A stretch of DNA of 26,511 nt. It comes from a virus. Numbering within the stretch: position 1 is the stretch's first letter; each line of letters starts with the position of its first letter. This document shows, piece by piece, positions 15,709-23,238 of the stretch. Below the pieces are notes generated by a model, which worked only from the letters and a program-made list of their open reading frames with translations, had not been told where the DNA came from and ran no database searches. The translations under genes and the position numbers were made by a program. Where the stretch lies: positions 1-26,511 of IMG/VR virus record IMGVR_UViG_3300027763_000205, one strand, 5' to 3'.

Positions 15709-16901
15709 CCTCTATCCCAATCTTTTGCTACAGTGAAGTTTGCTCTACTAAATTCTAATCGATCTACAAGTTTAAGAGCATTTCCAGATTTAATAGCAAC
15801 AAAACCCTCAGGTGCTGTTACCTTATATCCATCATCAGTCTTAAGAAACGTTCCAAAAGTATTTACCTTTGCAAGTTGCCCAATCACCATAGATTTTGCT
15901 GCTTGTAGGTTCATGTAAGATGCAACAGTCATATAGATTGCTCTTTCATTTGCCTTAATAAACTGCAATCCAGTGTTCTTCATTTGTAAATATTTATCTT
16001 GTGTTGCTTTTGTCTTTTTAGATAGAATCTCTTTGTCCAAAAGACCAGAATAAAAAGTTCCAAAAGCACCAGCAACTTCGCGGGCACTAGTGAGTGTTTT
16101 TCCTTGAGAGATATAACTATTAAAGAACCGTTTAAATAAGGAAGACATTAAGAACTTAGATTCACCAGTTGCTGTCAAAACATCCAAAAAAGTAGATGCC
16201 TGTCGAAGAGATCCTTCGGCACGATTGACCGCTGCAGTATAACTAAGCATTTGCTGAGAATCAAACTTGGCAGCACCAGTTGCATCCCTAAAGGTAGCAG
16301 TTGCAACATACACATCAACAGAGGGACTAAAGTTACTAATATCCACACCAAAAGAAGCATTCATTTCTGGAACTGTAGGTCCACTATAACTGGTGTGAAA
16401 AACGATTCCCATCTTCGCCGTGTTTATTCTTGTGCCAAGATCAGAATCTGAAGGAACGGCATATGTAATTGTATTTGGGCGAAAATAAATCACATTTTCT
16501 CCATTGATTACACCGTTCTGTTTATCATCAGTAAAAAGAAGATCTCCCTGAATGACTCCTTTGATGTTTAAATATCTTAGATTTATCAAACAAGTTTGAA
16601 GTTTATCAGCAAGTTGTCCAACTCCATAAAACTTAGATATATCTGCTTGAGTATAGCAAAGTTTTGGTTCAGTCTTTGCAAATACGGATTTTGTACCAAC
16701 AAAAAACTTTCCATTAGATGGATCAGTTCCACAAACAATAGCAGGAGCACCATCCCACTTTGTAGTGACTGTGATTGAAGAAGATCTCTCCGAAAGCATT
16801 TTACCAAGTTCTCGCAGAAATGTAATCGCATTCCTACCACCCTGAGACCCTTGGTTCAGGATATCATCTTCTAAGTGTTCGAGGTGTGTGTTTTTTGCCA
16901 T
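15705..16901 (-). CDS. KWDG ligase-like protein, 398 aa
   Basis: A probable adenylyltransferase/ligase-fold protein. TTKWDGAPAIV places Lys48 in a KxDG motif (motif I of DNA and RNA ligases and capping enzymes, where Lys forms the AMP adduct). KFFVGTKSVF follows, GVIQGDLLFTDD (118-126) sits where motif III is expected, and KMGIVFHTSY (163-172) resembles motif IV. I do not see a clear motif V. The C-terminal 200 residues are helical and unassigned. Homologous-looking proteins beginning MAKNTHLEHLED are common in T4-like cyanophages as uncharacterised proteins. The start sits only 6 bases after a TATAAT, so the mRNA may be leaderless. It is coupled by ATGA to the nucleotidyltransferase downstream. 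Confidence 0.72.
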   Translation of the reverse strand: MAKNTHLEHLEDDILNQGSQGGRNAITFLRELGKMLSERSSSITVTTKWDGAPAIVCGTDPSNGKFFVGTKSVFAKTEPKLCYTQADISKFYGVGQLADKLQTCLINLRYLNIKGVIQGDLLFTDDKQNGVINGENVIYFRPNTITYAVPSDSDLGTRINTAKMGIVFHTSYSGPTVPEMNASFGVDISNFSPSVDVYVATATFRDATGAAKFDSQQMLSYTAAVNRAEGSLRQASTFLDVLTATGESKFLMSSLFKRFFNSYISQGKTLTSAREVAGAFGTFYSGLLDKEILSKKTKATQDKYLQMKNTGLQFIKANERAIYMTVASYMNLQAAKSMVIGQLAKVNTFGTFLKTDDGYKVTAPEGFVAIKSGNALKLVDRLEFSRANFTVAKDWDRG

Positions 16902-16907
16902 ACAGGT

Positions 16908-16936
16908 ATTATAGGGTATTCTGGGTCTGGAATCAA
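16908..16936 (-). promoter_or_regulatory. Sigma70-type promoter (TTGATT-17-TATAAT)
   Basis: On the minus strand TTGATT (16931-16936) and a perfect TATAAT (16908-16913) are separated by 17 bases. The expected transcription start is at or beside the A of the ATG at 16901. It is the only vegetative-type promoter seen in the late half of the window. Confidence 0.7.
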
Positions 16937-16961
16937 GATGGGTGGACAGTTTTTTAACTGG

Positions 16962-18149
16962 TCAAAGTTTAAATCCTAGTTTATCGGATTTGGAATCATA
17001 TCCATTCTTAGTTCGGAAAAATAAATTACTAATAGATTGCTGCCCACTAGTTGCTTCTTCAGTAAAATTAGGTATACCATTAACTATATTTAACTTAACA
17101 AAATATATTTCACTAGACAAAACATCTTTAACAATAGATGTAAATTTATTTGCCTTGGTAACATTTTTGGAATAATTTATAACTTCCTTTTCACATAAAA
17201 AAGAAACTTGATTTCTCGTTATTGTTTTTTGATTTTTTAATCGTGTATCTTTATCTATCAAATTTCTAAACAATTCTGGATTAGGTATTGTTGCTGAAGA
17301 AGTTCTAACAGAATTGGCTGCTTCAGGACTAATAATCCCCAACATTGCACAAGATTCAATGGGTCCCATAATCATCGTATTTTCATGAATGGTCCTCATA
17401 ATATTAAACTCAAAATCATTTTGATATTTTGATAGGAGATTTGGATTATTTAAAACTGGAGGAACTAAATCAGCAACCTTCAAGGTATTAGAATTGCCAG
17501 TTGATTTTGCTGATATTTTTATCCTTCTACCATCAAGATTAATTAGATAATAATCCAATAATGGTTCATTTGATCTGCTTGGTATAAGAATTTTTGTCGT
17601 TGAACCAACACCCAAATTAAATCTAGTTAATCCCCTTCTAATGCAGTGAATGGGACCAATAACTTCACCAAAATCATTCCTAATCTCGTTCATAGGCAGA
17701 TTGGAAGTATTATATCCACTAAAGGATCCCTGCCCACTATCTGAATATGAAACAAGTTCTAAAAGATACTCTTTAAGTTCTCCAACCATATCAGATCTAC
17801 TATTAATAGAATTTCTAAGAGCAGTAAGATATGATGTTAAAGTATATTCTGTTCCTGCTAGGTTAAATGTTTGTGGTTTTAATCCAACTAAACTTGAACT
17901 TTTTGGTTTTCTTAAATTATCAATATTGGTATAATAAACAGTTTCGTTACCAGAAATTTGAATGGCAACTTTTGAATGAGATTCTGAAAGAACATCAATA
18001 TAGTTAATCTGTGTATTTGGAACTAAATTTCCAATACCCCTAGTTGAATATTTAGTTTCATAGTATGGTCCAGATTTTTTAACTACACTCGAATGATTAG
18101 ATCCTTTCCAATTTTTTTGCCAGTTAATATTTCCAGTAGATGCTGCCAT
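16962..18149 (-). CDS. Hypothetical protein with possible nuclease-like core, 395 aa
   Basis: The function is not known. A possible PD-(D/E)XK-like core is seen: Glu127 in a helical KEYLLELV, then LLDYYLINLDGRRIKISAKS (Asp199 ... Ser213-Ala-Lys215), followed by TGNSNTLK. Strand-Asp-strand-S/ExK ending with a small-residue turn is the layout of that nuclease fold, but Ser replaces the usual Glu/Asp before Lys. The first 80 residues are beta-rich and basic. The ATG at 18149 is chosen because the longer frame (18227) would run into the tRNA. A CTAAATAT lies 9 bases upstream and an ordinary late promoter lies beyond the tRNA. It could equally be a structural protein. Confidence 0.65.
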   Translation of the reverse strand: MAASTGNINWQKNWKGSNHSSVVKKSGPYYETKYSTRGIGNLVPNTQINYIDVLSESHSKVAIQISGNETVYYTNIDNLRKPKSSSLVGLKPQTFNLAGTEYTLTSYLTALRNSINSRSDMVGELKEYLLELVSYSDSGQGSFSGYNTSNLPMNEIRNDFGEVIGPIHCIRRGLTRFNLGVGSTTKILIPSRSNEPLLDYYLINLDGRRIKISAKSTGNSNTLKVADLVPPVLNNPNLLSKYQNDFEFNIMRTIHENTMIMGPIESCAMLGIISPEAANSVRTSSATIPNPELFRNLIDKDTRLKNQKTITRNQVSFLCEKEVINYSKNVTKANKFTSIVKDVLSSEIYFVKLNIVNGIPNFTEEATSGQQSISNLFFRTKNGYDSKSDKLGFKL

Positions 18150-18197
18150 TTTTTTGAAATATTTAGTGCCCAAAAGAGCACTTGAACCCCCCACTAA

Positions 18198-18270
18198 TGG
18201 AAGCATCGGGACTCGAACCCGAAACATCTTGCTTGCAAAGCAAGTGCTCTACCAATTGAGCTATGCCCCC
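18198..18270 (-). tRNA. tRNA-Ala (anticodon UGC)
   Basis: A 73-base cloverleaf. The acceptor arm GGGGGCA pairs with TGCTTCC (two G-U pairs). The D arm is GCTC ... GAGC with GG in the loop. The anticodon arm CTTGC/GCAAG has loop TTTGCAA and anticodon TGC. The T arm is TCGGG/CCCGA with the TTCGAGT loop. The discriminator is A and CCA is not encoded. It lies between mazG and the 395-aa gene, downstream of a late promoter (18291-18298), so it is probably transcribed late with the 395-aa gene. UGC reads GCA/GCG, which would help translate late structural genes. Confidence 0.95.
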
Positions 18271-18290
18271 GAGAACCCCGAAGGGTCATT

Positions 18291-18298
18291 TATTTATG
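18291..18298 (-). promoter_or_regulatory. T4-type late promoter (CATAAATA) ahead of the tRNA
   Basis: NATAAATA match 20 bases before the 5' end of tRNA-Ala, in the short gap after mazG. A 4-bp ACCC-TTCG-GGGT hairpin lies between it and the tRNA. It could drive the tRNA and the 395-aa gene. Confidence 0.5.
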
Positions 18299-18311
18299 TT
18301 ATGTGCAATTT

Positions 18312-18719
18312 TTACACATCACCATCTTCCCTGTTTTCAGATTTATATACGGAAAAAGTTCCCTCTGGATAACGAGCACTCAGTTTCTGATAGTTCATTT
18401 CAAGGACTTCCTCAAATGTAATATCCAGTGCCATACAAGCTTGAGCAAGATACCAGCACAGGTCTCCAAGTTCACGCTTCATATGAAATACATTCTCTTC
18501 ATTATAAGGTTTACCTTGAAGGAAAATCTTCTTCACTACTTCAGTAAACTCACCTGCCTCAGCACTCATTCCATAAGCAGCAGTCATCAGACGAGGAACA
18601 TCTGCACCCTGTCCTTCAAGTTCATTCAAACGCTCAACAAGATTTGAATACTTACTACTTGCAGGACTAGTTGTTTCACGAACGAACTCAATATATTTTT
18701 TAGAATCAATAGTTGCCAT
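18312..18719 (-). CDS. mazG: MazG-like nucleotide pyrophosphohydrolase
   Basis: An all-alpha NTP pyrophosphohydrolase of the MazG type, 135 aa. The paired metal-binding motifs are visible: Glu54-x-x-Glu57 in SAEAGEF and Glu83-x-x-Asp86 in KRELGDLCW. MTAAYGMSAEAGEF and the later LEMNYQKLSARYP match the cyanophage form. Cyanophage MazG has been proposed to act on alarmone or dGTP/dCTP-type substrates; which one applies here cannot be judged. It starts 2 bases after the stop of gene 41 and so is expressed with replication genes, before the late tRNA unit. Confidence 0.9.
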   Translation of the reverse strand: MATIDSKKYIEFVRETTSPASSKYSNLVERLNELEGQGADVPRLMTAAYGMSAEAGEFTEVVKKIFLQGKPYNEENVFHMKRELGDLCWYLAQACMALDITFEEVLEMNYQKLSARYPEGTFSVYKSENREDGDV

Positions 18720-18721
18720 AT

Positions 18722-20098
18722 TTAAAACTTAAATCCTTCGAATGATTTTTTAGGTTTGTTTTCTTCATAAGTATACTCCTCTTCTTTCCCGCTGTCAAGT
18801 ATGTCATTTTGTGCAGATTGTTCCACATCATAAAGTCTCATCTTTGCACGATCAATGCCGACCACAAAACGTTTGAATACTGTTGGATCATTATAACGAT
18901 TCTTCAGTTGTTTCACCATAATCTGCCCTAATCCCTCCAACTCTTCAGTTGAAATAAGGGCGAACATAAGATCAGCAGTAGCAGGGAGACCAAAGGACTC
19001 GCTAGTATCAGTAAGTTCAACATCAGAGTTCCCATAACCACTACGAGTAGTCTGGGTAGCGGAAACAATTGGAACATTAAATTCCACTGCAAGTCCCCTA
19101 AGTTCCTCAGCAATTGATTTGATATAAGAATAAGAATTGGCAGCACCATTTGCCTTATGCCTAGAGGAAGCACAAATATTAAGGTAGTCAATGAAAATAA
19201 TATGAGGTCTAAATGATTTCTTAAGAGCAAGTTCATTTAAGAGTGCCTTAAAATGTCCAGAATGTGCCGAAGCAGTAGGATACTCTTTGATTACAAGAGA
19301 ACCTTGCGTCTTCTTGGCAATGCTATTTACTTTGGTTTCGAACATTTGGCGAGGGAGATCAACCAGTTGTTGAATCGGAACATTCAGTAGGTTTGCATCA
19401 ATTCTTTCAGCAATTCTCTCCTCCGCCATCTCAAGAGTGATATAGAGTACGTTCCTGCCCTGTAGCAAGGCGGAACTAGCCACATGACACATAAACAACG
19501 ATTTCCCAACACCTGTTCCAGCGAGAGCAATATTGAGAGTCTTATTAGGTAAACCACCCTTAGTAACCTTGTTGAAGTATTCCAAGTCAAATTCAATCTT
19601 ATCTTCTTTACGATGGTAAAAATCATAACGATCCTGATAATTTTGAAGATAATCGTGCCCAATGTTATTATCAAAGGACACTGCTAAGGCATCAGAAAGA
19701 ATACTTGGAATTGCATCCCTATTCTTCTTTTCATTATTGCCATCAGCAATGTGAATCGATTCCATAAGTGCCAAATAAATGGCACGATCACGGCACCACT
19801 TTTCAGTAGTGTCAAGTAACCATTGCTTTTCTACAACAGAATTATTAAGTTGTGAAGTAAGATCTCGAACTTCTTTAATTTCAGATTCATTTAAATCTGT
19901 TCGATTTTCAATCTCAATACCAAGTGCTTCGATTGTAATCGATGATCCATATTTTACAATAAACTTAACAGTTTCTTCAAATACAACCTTTTCAGATTTT
20001 TGCTCAAAATATTCGGGATGTATAAAAGGTATAACTTTTCTAGAATAATCTTCATTAAATATTAGGTTTCTGAGAATCGTAGTCTCAATTCGTTCCAT
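18722..20098 (-). CDS. 41: Replicative DNA helicase, T4 gp41-like
   Basis: The hexameric DnaB-family helicase that unwinds the fork and recruits gp61 primase. It has 458 aa. A helical N-terminal domain is followed by a RecA-like motor with Walker A GTGVGKS (194-200), LYITLEMAEERIAERI, and Walker B IIFIDYLN (300-307). SATQTTRSGYG with an Arg-finger-type segment follows, and the C-terminus is acidic and Lys-rich. The ATG at 20098 (MERIETTILRNLIFNEDY) overlaps the uvsX end by 14 bases. The frame is open to 20128, but the preceding residues look non-homologous. Confidence 0.95.
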   Translation of the reverse strand: MERIETTILRNLIFNEDYSRKVIPFIHPEYFEQKSEKVVFEETVKFIVKYGSSITIEALGIEIENRTDLNESEIKEVRDLTSQLNNSVVEKQWLLDTTEKWCRDRAIYLALMESIHIADGNNEKKNRDAIPSILSDALAVSFDNNIGHDYLQNYQDRYDFYHRKEDKIEFDLEYFNKVTKGGLPNKTLNIALAGTGVGKSLFMCHVASSALLQGRNVLYITLEMAEERIAERIDANLLNVPIQQLVDLPRQMFETKVNSIAKKTQGSLVIKEYPTASAHSGHFKALLNELALKKSFRPHIIFIDYLNICASSRHKANGAANSYSYIKSIAEELRGLAVEFNVPIVSATQTTRSGYGNSDVELTDTSESFGLPATADLMFALISTEELEGLGQIMVKQLKNRYNDPTVFKRFVVGIDRAKMRLYDVEQSAQNDILDSGKEEEYTYEENKPKKSFEGFKF

Positions 20099-21092
20099 AA
20101 GAGAATTGCTGTTTCGCGGCAGCATCAAGTTGCTGCATTACTTCTTCCGTAAAATACTTTTCAGGATTTTTTAGTATTTCCTTTGCATAAAGTTTTTTAC
20201 CATCAATCTCGTAACGTCCTGCAACATTCTTCCATAACCCAGCAAGTTCACCCAGTTCAAGCAAACCGTAATACCGATCAAGACCACGTTCATCATAATA
20301 AAGACGAACTTCAACATCCTGATTCTCCTTACTTAAACGCGACTTAGCAGTCTTTGCCTTGATAATGTTTCCAATGACTTCTGTTCCGTCTTTCTCTTTT
20401 TTCTTTGAGAGGTGAATAATAGTAGAAGCAGCATACTTAAGACCACTACCACCACCCATCTCCTTAGTAGGAACATAAGCACCAATAACATCGTAGGTAT
20501 GATTCGTTACAATCATTGGAATATTTGCTTGACCAAGTTTCAAAGTAAGCATACGAAATGCACCTTTAATAAGTTGTGATTTGGTCATGTCACGAACTTC
20601 TTTATCATTCAGAGCATCATTAATCTCTTTACTGGTTGAAAGCATTCCCAAAGAATCAAGAACAAACATACAAGGACTACGTTCTCCTTCTGGTTTTTTC
20701 AAGTAAAGGTCAACTGCCTTCAATGCCTTACCACGAAACTCCTCTACGGTGACAACATTGACCACCACCACGCGAGTTGTGTCAATCCCTCTACTCTCCA
20801 GTAAGGATCTGGTGATTGCAGCCTCAGTATCAAAATACAAACAATATCCAGTAGGATTATTATCGAGGAAATTCTTAACCACAGCCAAACTAAAGAAAGT
20901 TTTTCCTGTAGAACTTTCACCCGCGATTGCAGTAATCTTGTTACCAGAAACACCACCAAAGATACTCCCACTGACAAGAGCATTAAAAATGTACGAACCC
21001 GTATCCACATAAGATTCAGTTTCGTCAATATCAGATGCCAGTTGTGTGTATTCTCCACCGATCTCCTTTACAATATCCTTTAAAAAATCCAT
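20085..21092 (-). CDS. uvsX: UvsX RecA-like recombinase
   Basis: Strand-exchange protein for recombination-dependent replication and repair; 335 aa. Walker A GESSTGKT is at residues 58-65, followed by a Walker B region CMFVLDSLG, the DNA-binding loop region VRDMTKSQLIKGAF, and IPMIVTNHTYDVIGAY. The ATG at 21092 overlaps the stop of the 54-aa gene (TGATG). The overlap with gene 41 implies coupled translation. Confidence 0.96.
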   Translation of the reverse strand: MDFLKDIVKEIGGEYTQLASDIDETESYVDTGSYIFNALVSGSIFGGVSGNKITAIAGESSTGKTFFSLAVVKNFLDNNPTGYCLYFDTEAAITRSLLESRGIDTTRVVVVNVVTVEEFRGKALKAVDLYLKKPEGERSPCMFVLDSLGMLSTSKEINDALNDKEVRDMTKSQLIKGAFRMLTLKLGQANIPMIVTNHTYDVIGAYVPTKEMGGGSGLKYAASTIIHLSKKKEKDGTEVIGNIIKAKTAKSRLSKENQDVEVRLYYDERGLDRYYGLLELGELAGLWKNVAGRYEIDGKKLYAKEILKNPEKYFTEEVMQQLDAAAKQQFSYGTN

Positions 21093-21256
21093 CAAATTAC
21101 CATCCCGTATTGTTCACGAAGTATTTTTTTATAAGGTAAACCTTGTTCTCTAAGTTCTCTAACCAATTTGAGTTTATGGTAAAGAGCACCATCTCCACCA
21201 AATCCAAGTGCTTTTACAATTGTATTCAGTTCTTCATCATTTATAGGCAAATCCAT
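21092..21256 (-). CDS. Small conserved protein between genes 43 and uvsX, 54 aa
   Basis: A 54-residue protein starting MDLPINDEELNTIVKALGFG and continuing GDGALYHKLKLVRELREQG, then PYKKILREQYGMVI. It is helical and charged. It is too short for many gene finders but is framed by TAATG with gp43B and TGATG with uvsX, which strongly supports that it is translated. A small gene in this slot is usual in T4-like cyanophages. The function is unknown; a partner of polymerase or UvsX is a guess from position only. Confidence 0.8.
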   Translation of the reverse strand: MDLPINDEELNTIVKALGFGGDGALYHKLKLVRELREQGLPYKKILREQYGMVI

Positions 21257-22602
21257 TAGGTAAAAAATAGTTCAAGGTTTACAGTTTTTTCAACGTTCCA
21301 TCCAATAGAATCTAGAATGGATTTAAGTGGTTCAAGAAAACTCTTTTCAAATTGTAGTTCATAGTCTACGTATTTGTCAAGACCAAGTTCTGTTGGAAAA
21401 TCTTGAATAAAAGAAATGATATTTTCTTGAATAATATTTGGTTTTTTTAGATAGATGAACTTAATCTTCTCACCATTACCAATAAGTGAATATTTATTAG
21501 TCAGATTCTTATCCTTTATGTAATGATTAAAAAGAAGCGCACCACGAATATGAATAGGTGTGCCTTTGACATAAATGTCAGAATGAGATTGATATTTACG
21601 AACATCAGATGCTGTCCTTGGGAAAGCGATAGATTCAGGAGGAAGTGTCCTAAATTCACAGCGACATTTATCAATAAAATCAATCACCTGTTCTTCAGTT
21701 CCACTCATCATCAGTTTTAGACCATCCTTAATCATCTGACGGCAAGGAGCAGGAGTAGAAGATTTAACTGCTTCAATACCCATCATCTTCAGTTTAGGTT
21801 CATCATAACGAACACCTTCACTATCCCATACATTCAGAATATAACGTTTCTTGGCAGTCCAAATGCCACGATCAGCAATATTCTCCCGCTTCATCTGCAT
21901 CTTCTGGTCGTATGCATTCACATAGTCCGCCAATTCTTGGTAGCAACTTTCAATATACTTTTCAAGTTCCACCTGAGCGACCTTATCAAGGAACGACACA
22001 ACGCTCTCAGTAGTTTTTTCTCTTCCCTCGTATACAGTATCAACCAAAGGACCCATATTAAGATAGATGGAATCAGTATCAGAAGCAATAACATAATCTA
22101 CATCTTCAGTTTTTAGGATTTTGTTTAAGTACTTGTTAATTTTTTCTTCGATCCAACGAATTGAAACCTGCCCAGAAAGAGTGATTGCCTCAGCATTTGC
22201 TAGTTTAAAATAACGGAAGTACTGATTGCCAATAGCACCATAAGCACTATTAAGTTGAATCTTCCTTGCCATTTGGATGTTATTGCACCTTGCAATCTCT
22301 TTTTCCAGTGCCTTTGTCTTTTTCTTTTCATATTCTTGCTTTGCCACAATCATTTTCTTCTTATAGATGGTACGATCCTTATAAATCTTTTCCATCAGTT
22401 CGGGAAGAAATCCTTTTACTCTACGATAGAGTGCCCCATTTGCAGTCATAGTGAGATTTACTTTTTTTAGTGGTGTTAAATCTAACTCTTGGTTTAAAAG
22501 TTTGTCTACACTCACATTTGTAGTAAGTTCTCTTACCTGTTTAAGTGCCTCAAGTTCCTCTACAATTTCCTCACGGGACATTTTACGAACATCTTTCCAC
22601 AT
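21256..22602 (-). CDS. 43B: DNA polymerase gp43, C-terminal fragment (gp43B)
   Basis: The second half of a split family B DNA polymerase, 448 aa. It has palm/fingers motif B KIQLNSAYGA (114-123), motif C ASDTDSIY with the catalytic Asp pair at 175 and 177, thumb segments, and a C-terminal LELFFT that fits a sliding-clamp-binding tail. It lacks the exonuclease domain and motif A, which are on gp43A (23217-24494). The start ATG at 22602 has a GGAG seven bases upstream, inside the HNH gene; the GTG at 22644 gives residues that look unlike polymerase. All catalytic residues are intact, so the two fragments probably assemble into an active enzyme. It is not annotated as a pseudogene for this reason. 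Confidence 0.9.
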   Translation of the reverse strand: MWKDVRKMSREEIVEELEALKQVRELTTNVSVDKLLNQELDLTPLKKVNLTMTANGALYRRVKGFLPELMEKIYKDRTIYKKKMIVAKQEYEKKKTKALEKEIARCNNIQMARKIQLNSAYGAIGNQYFRYFKLANAEAITLSGQVSIRWIEEKINKYLNKILKTEDVDYVIASDTDSIYLNMGPLVDTVYEGREKTTESVVSFLDKVAQVELEKYIESCYQELADYVNAYDQKMQMKRENIADRGIWTAKKRYILNVWDSEGVRYDEPKLKMMGIEAVKSSTPAPCRQMIKDGLKLMMSGTEEQVIDFIDKCRCEFRTLPPESIAFPRTASDVRKYQSHSDIYVKGTPIHIRGALLFNHYIKDKNLTNKYSLIGNGEKIKFIYLKKPNIIQENIISFIQDFPTELGLDKYVDYELQFEKSFLEPLKSILDSIGWNVEKTVNLELFFT

Positions 22603-22611
22603 TCCAATTCT
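22576..22611 (-). repeat. Imperfect border repeat, 3' copy (HNH/gp43B junction)
   Basis: This 36-base stretch at the end of the HNH gene aligns with 23210-23238 at the end of gp43A, with 26 of 29 bases matching if one 5-base and two 1-base gaps are allowed. The shared blocks include GAATTGGA, ATGTT and TCC. It covers the last HNH codons and the gp43B start. Confidence 0.5.
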
Positions 22612-23170
22612 CCATAATTTTAGTATGTTTTTTGCGGTTTTCACTCATAGTAATAATCTGCAAGTTGTCTTCGTGATGCTTTCCTCCTTTTGAAATTGGA
22701 ATTATATGATCTACTTCGTGAGGAACATTAGTTTCTTCTGTTAATCGTTTTGCTTCACAATAAATCTCATTTATTTTTTGCTGATTTGCAGTTTCATCAA
22801 AAGCATCTCTTATTCTACATCTTCTACGAGCAGCAACAGAGTTCAAAACTGCCCTCTTATGTTCTTCACCCAAATATCTAAATTTAGTAGAGCAAGAATG
22901 AGAACAAAAACGAAGTTTCCATTTTTCACTTATTGCCCTAAATCTACTTACAATAAATGGAGAACTGCAATTTTCACAATAAAGAGTTTCCTTTCTCTCT
23001 TTATTTTTATTCTCCAAATGTTTAGGTTTTTGGAGTTCATACTTTCGTATTTTTTGTTTAATAAGAGGGTCAGAGCATCCAAAAAAATCAGCACACTCTT
23101 TACGACTTTTGTTTTCAAGAATATAAAGTTGATTCAGTTGTTCTTTAGTTATGTTGAATTTTGATTGCAT
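22583..23170 (-). CDS. HNH homing endonuclease inserted in gene 43
   Basis: A probable free-standing HNH homing endonuclease, 195 aa from the ATG at 23170 (201 aa from the GTG at 23188). The N-terminal helix-turn-helix-like region NKSRKECADFFGCS ... KQKIRKYEL may bind DNA. Two Cys pairs (YCENC, 65/68; FCSHSC, 89/93) form a zinc site. The HNH module reads EVDHIIPISKGGKHHEDNL (Asp154-His155, His and Asn169) followed by SENRKKH. It separates gp43A from gp43B and has a late promoter directly upstream (23196-23203), whereas the polymerase is expected early or middle. The two possible starts differ by 6 codons; with a late transcript starting near 23190 the ATG fits better. Confidence 0.9.
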   Translation of the reverse strand: MQSKFNITKEQLNQLYILENKSRKECADFFGCSDPLIKQKIRKYELQKPKHLENKNKERKETLYCENCSSPFIVSRFRAISEKWKLRFCSHSCSTKFRYLGEEHKRAVLNSVAARRRCRIRDAFDETANQQKINEIYCEAKRLTEETNVPHEVDHIIPISKGGKHHEDNLQIITMSENRKKHTKIMENWNVERCS

Positions 23171-23195
23171 TTGTTTTATTGTATCCACACATTAT

Positions 23196-23203
23196 TATTT
23201 ATA
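23196..23203 (-). promoter_or_regulatory. T4-type late promoter (exact TATAAATA) for the HNH gene
   Basis: An exact TATAAATA lies 13 bases after the gp43A stop and 25 bases before the HNH ATG at 23170. It places the nuclease under late control inside a replication operon. Late promoters ahead of homing endonucleases are known from T4. Confidence 0.68.
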
Positions 23204-23209
23204 AGATGA

Positions 23210-23238
23210 GGATATTCTACAACATTTTCTCCAATTCC
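23210..23238 (-). repeat. Imperfect border repeat, 5' copy (end of gp43A)
   Basis: The 29 bases spanning the last gp43A codons and its TAG stop resemble 22576-22611 at the other end of the HNH insertion. In the 5' copy the frame hits TAG; in the 3' copy a one-base difference shifts the frame and reads through as gp43B codons. This may mark the insertion boundaries or the target site. Confidence 0.5.

Noticed and set aside
15990-16005. GATAAATA on the minus strand inside the KWDG gene
   Set aside because: It is internal to coding sequence and nearly 300 bases from the next start, so a chance match in AT-rich DNA is more likely.
16940-16965. Terminator after the 395-aa gene
   Set aside because: There is only a 5-bp CAGTT/AACTG stem with an A loop and no T-run.
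21484-21500. AATAAATA on the minus strand inside gp43B
   Set aside because: It lies within coding sequence more than 200 bases before the next gene start, with no other promoter evidence.
22583-23216. Group I intron in gene 43
   Set aside because: The insertion is only about 620 bases and nearly all of it is HNH coding sequence, so there is no room for a ribozyme core unless it overlaps the whole gene. gp43B also has its own ribosome binding site.
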